Part shown: positions 12,352-13,520 of the stretch, in pieces
Layout: the number at the start of each line of letters is the position of its first letter
Position numbering within the stretch: position 1 is the stretch's first letter
Assembly: GCA_947383645.1 (NCBI GenBank)
Contig: CANDEH010000065.1
Span: 1 to 13,520, forward strand
Length of the DNA stretch: 13,520 bases
Direction: 5' to 3'
Source: an uncultured Clostridia bacterium
Lineage (GTDB): Bacteria; Bacillota; Clostridia; Oscillospirales; Oscillospiraceae
The notes under the pieces: generated by a model
The model's database searches: none
Told to the model about the DNA's origin: nothing
Seen by the model: the letters and a program-made list of their open reading frames with translations, nothing else
Program-made: the position numbers and the translations under genes

Positions 12352-13452
12352 ATGAAAACCGAGAAAAAACGCCGCCTGCGCCGGAATACGCGCAGATCGC
12401 TGATTAACTACGCCATCGTCATCGCCGCCTACGCCGTCGTCCAGATGCTGAACGCCGGCGGCGGCATCAAGTCCTCCCTCCAGGGCCAGCTGGTGCCCAT
12501 CTGCGCCTACATCGTCATGGCGGTGTCATTGAACCTGGTGGTGGGCGTCTCCGGCGAGCTGAGTCTGGGCCACGCCGGGTTTATGAGCATCGGGGCCTTT
12601 ACCGGCATCGTCACCGCCGCCGCCCTCCAGGCCGCCGTCCCCATGGGCTGGCTGCGCCTGGTGATCGCCATGGTGGTGGGGGCCGCCTTTGCCGGCCTCT
12701 TCGGGCTGCTGGTGGGCGTGCCGGTGCTGCGGCTCCGGGGGGACTATCTGGCTATCGTGACATTGGCCTTTGGCGAGATTGTCAAGAACATTATGAACAT
12801 CCTCTACGTGGGGGTGGACGGGAAGGGCGTCCACATCGCCGCCATGGAGGGCAGCCGCCTGATCTTAGAGGAGGGGGGCGTGACCCTTATCAAGGGGCCC
12901 ATGGGGGCTGTGGGCGTCACCAAGCTCTCCACCTTCACCGCCGGCTTTCTGCTGGTGCTGGTGACGCTGTTTGTGGTGCAGAACCTGGTGGACAGCCGGG
13001 CGGGGCGGGCCATCCTGGCCCTGCGGGACAACCGGATCGCCGCGGAGAGCGTGGGGCTGTCGGTGACCAAGTACAAGCTGATGGCCTTCGTCACCTCCGC
13101 CGCCCTGGCCGGGTCTGCCGGCGTGCTCTACGGCCTCAACTACACTGGCCTTGCCGCCAAGAAGTTTGACTTCAACACCTCCATCTTAGTGCTGGTGTTC
13201 GTGGTGCTGGGCGGCATGGGCAACATTCGGGGCTCCATCATCGCCGCGGCGCTGCTGACCATCCTGCCCGAGGCCCTGCGGGAGTTCGCGGACTACCGGA
13301 TGCTGGTCTACGCCATCGTGCTGATTCTGGTGATGCTGGCCACCAACAACCCCGCCATGCAGCAGTTCTTCGCCTCGGTGATGGAGAAAATCCGGGGACT
13401 TTTCAAGGGCGGAAACAAGGAGACTGTGAAGGGAGGCGGCGCACATGAGTAA
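12352..13452 (+). CDS. livM: Branched-chain amino acid ABC transporter permease LivM
   Basis: This second permease subunit has 366 residues. It carries a strongly basic cytoplasmic N-terminus (MKTEKKRRLRRNTRR). The family signature GVSGELSLGHAGFMSIGAF (about 67-85) and GVPVLRLRGDYLAIVTLAFGE (spanning about 121-141) are present, as is the coupling segment VFVVLGGMGNIRGSIIAA (about 283-300). The C-terminal tail is polar (KGGNKETVKGGGAHE). The start is ATG at 12352 after GAGGTG; an alternative GTG at 12343, two nt past the livH stop, has AGGAG 10 nt upstream and would add three residues. Its stop overlaps the livG start by 8 nt, so expression of the subunits is tightly coupled. Confidence 0.93.
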   Translation: MKTEKKRRLRRNTRRSLINYAIVIAAYAVVQMLNAGGGIKSSLQGQLVPICAYIVMAVSLNLVVGVSGELSLGHAGFMSIGAFTGIVTAAALQAAVPMGWLRLVIAMVVGAAFAGLFGLLVGVPVLRLRGDYLAIVTLAFGEIVKNIMNILYVGVDGKGVHIAAMEGSRLILEEGGVTLIKGPMGAVGVTKLSTFTAGFLLVLVTLFVVQNLVDSRAGRAILALRDNRIAAESVGLSVTKYKLMAFVTSAALAGSAGVLYGLNYTGLAAKKFDFNTSILVLVFVVLGGMGNIRGSIIAAALLTILPEALREFADYRMLVYAIVLILVMLATNNPAMQQFFASVMEKIRGLFKGGNKETVKGGGAHE

Positions 13453-13520
13453 CCAACAGGCCTATCCCAAGCCCAAGCTGGTGCCGGTGCCCAGCACCAA
13501 CATCATCCCCGAGCGGGACG
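13445..13520 (+). CDS. livG: Start of the LivG-type ABC transporter ATPase, cut by window edge
   Basis: Only 25 codons are visible, beginning MSNQQAYPKPKLVPVPSTN and running open to the edge. No Walker A motif is reached yet. The identification rests on operon order (livK-livH-livM then livG), the 8-nt overlap with livM and a GGAGG site about 8 nt before the ATG. The Pro-rich lead before the ATPase core is an N-terminal extension relative to the enteric LivG. Confidence 0.72.
   Translation, partial: MSNQQAYPKPKLVPVPSTNIIPERD

Overview
The window is GC-rich, densely coding DNA that looks like the chromosome of an endospore-forming Clostridia member of the gut Oscillospiraceae type. The main evidence is a SpoIIID sporulation regulator, a PdaA-type cortex deacetylase, an LCP cell-wall protein and strong AGGAGG-type ribosome binding sites in a high-GC background. 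The genus is an inference. No tRNA, rRNA, CRISPR array, insertion sequence or phage gene was seen.

Region 1 (1-2650). A LytR-CpsA-Psr protein is cut by the left edge. Next comes a divergent pair of small genes: an Ala-rich protein with a cysteine cluster (minus) and a secreted His/Gly/Cys-rich protein with two tandem 36-residue modules (plus). A near-perfect hairpin then separates the secreted-protein gene from convergent spoIIID, which starts with TTG and has a plausible sigma-E-type promoter.

Region 2 (2621-5705). Two minus-strand units lie here. The first is a LytTR DNA-binding regulator followed by a four-helix membrane protein, with a candidate sigma-A promoter and a terminator. The second is a membrane-anchored alpha/beta hydrolase whose stop overlaps the start of a WYL-domain regulator.

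Region 3 (5722-7775). A TetR regulator lies upstream of an MFS exporter on the minus strand. Nearly identical 21-bp operator-like sites with 9-nt centres occur at the tetR transcription start and in front of the MFS gene, so the repressor probably controls both.

Region 4 (7786-9578). A PdaA-like polysaccharide deacetylase and an Rrf2-family regulator with three cysteines are present, each followed by a hairpin terminator.

Region 5 (9862-13520). A plus-strand branched-chain amino acid ABC transporter operon (livK, livH, livM and the first 25 codons of livG) runs off the right edge. The 229-nt livK-livH gap holds three consecutive hairpins, with sequence repeats that allow competing pairings. 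It is the most structured non-coding stretch in the window.

Most genes are standard families. The least explained items are the small secreted metal-ligand-rich protein, its cysteine-rich divergent neighbour and the structured livK-livH gap. No clearly new multi-gene system was recognised.
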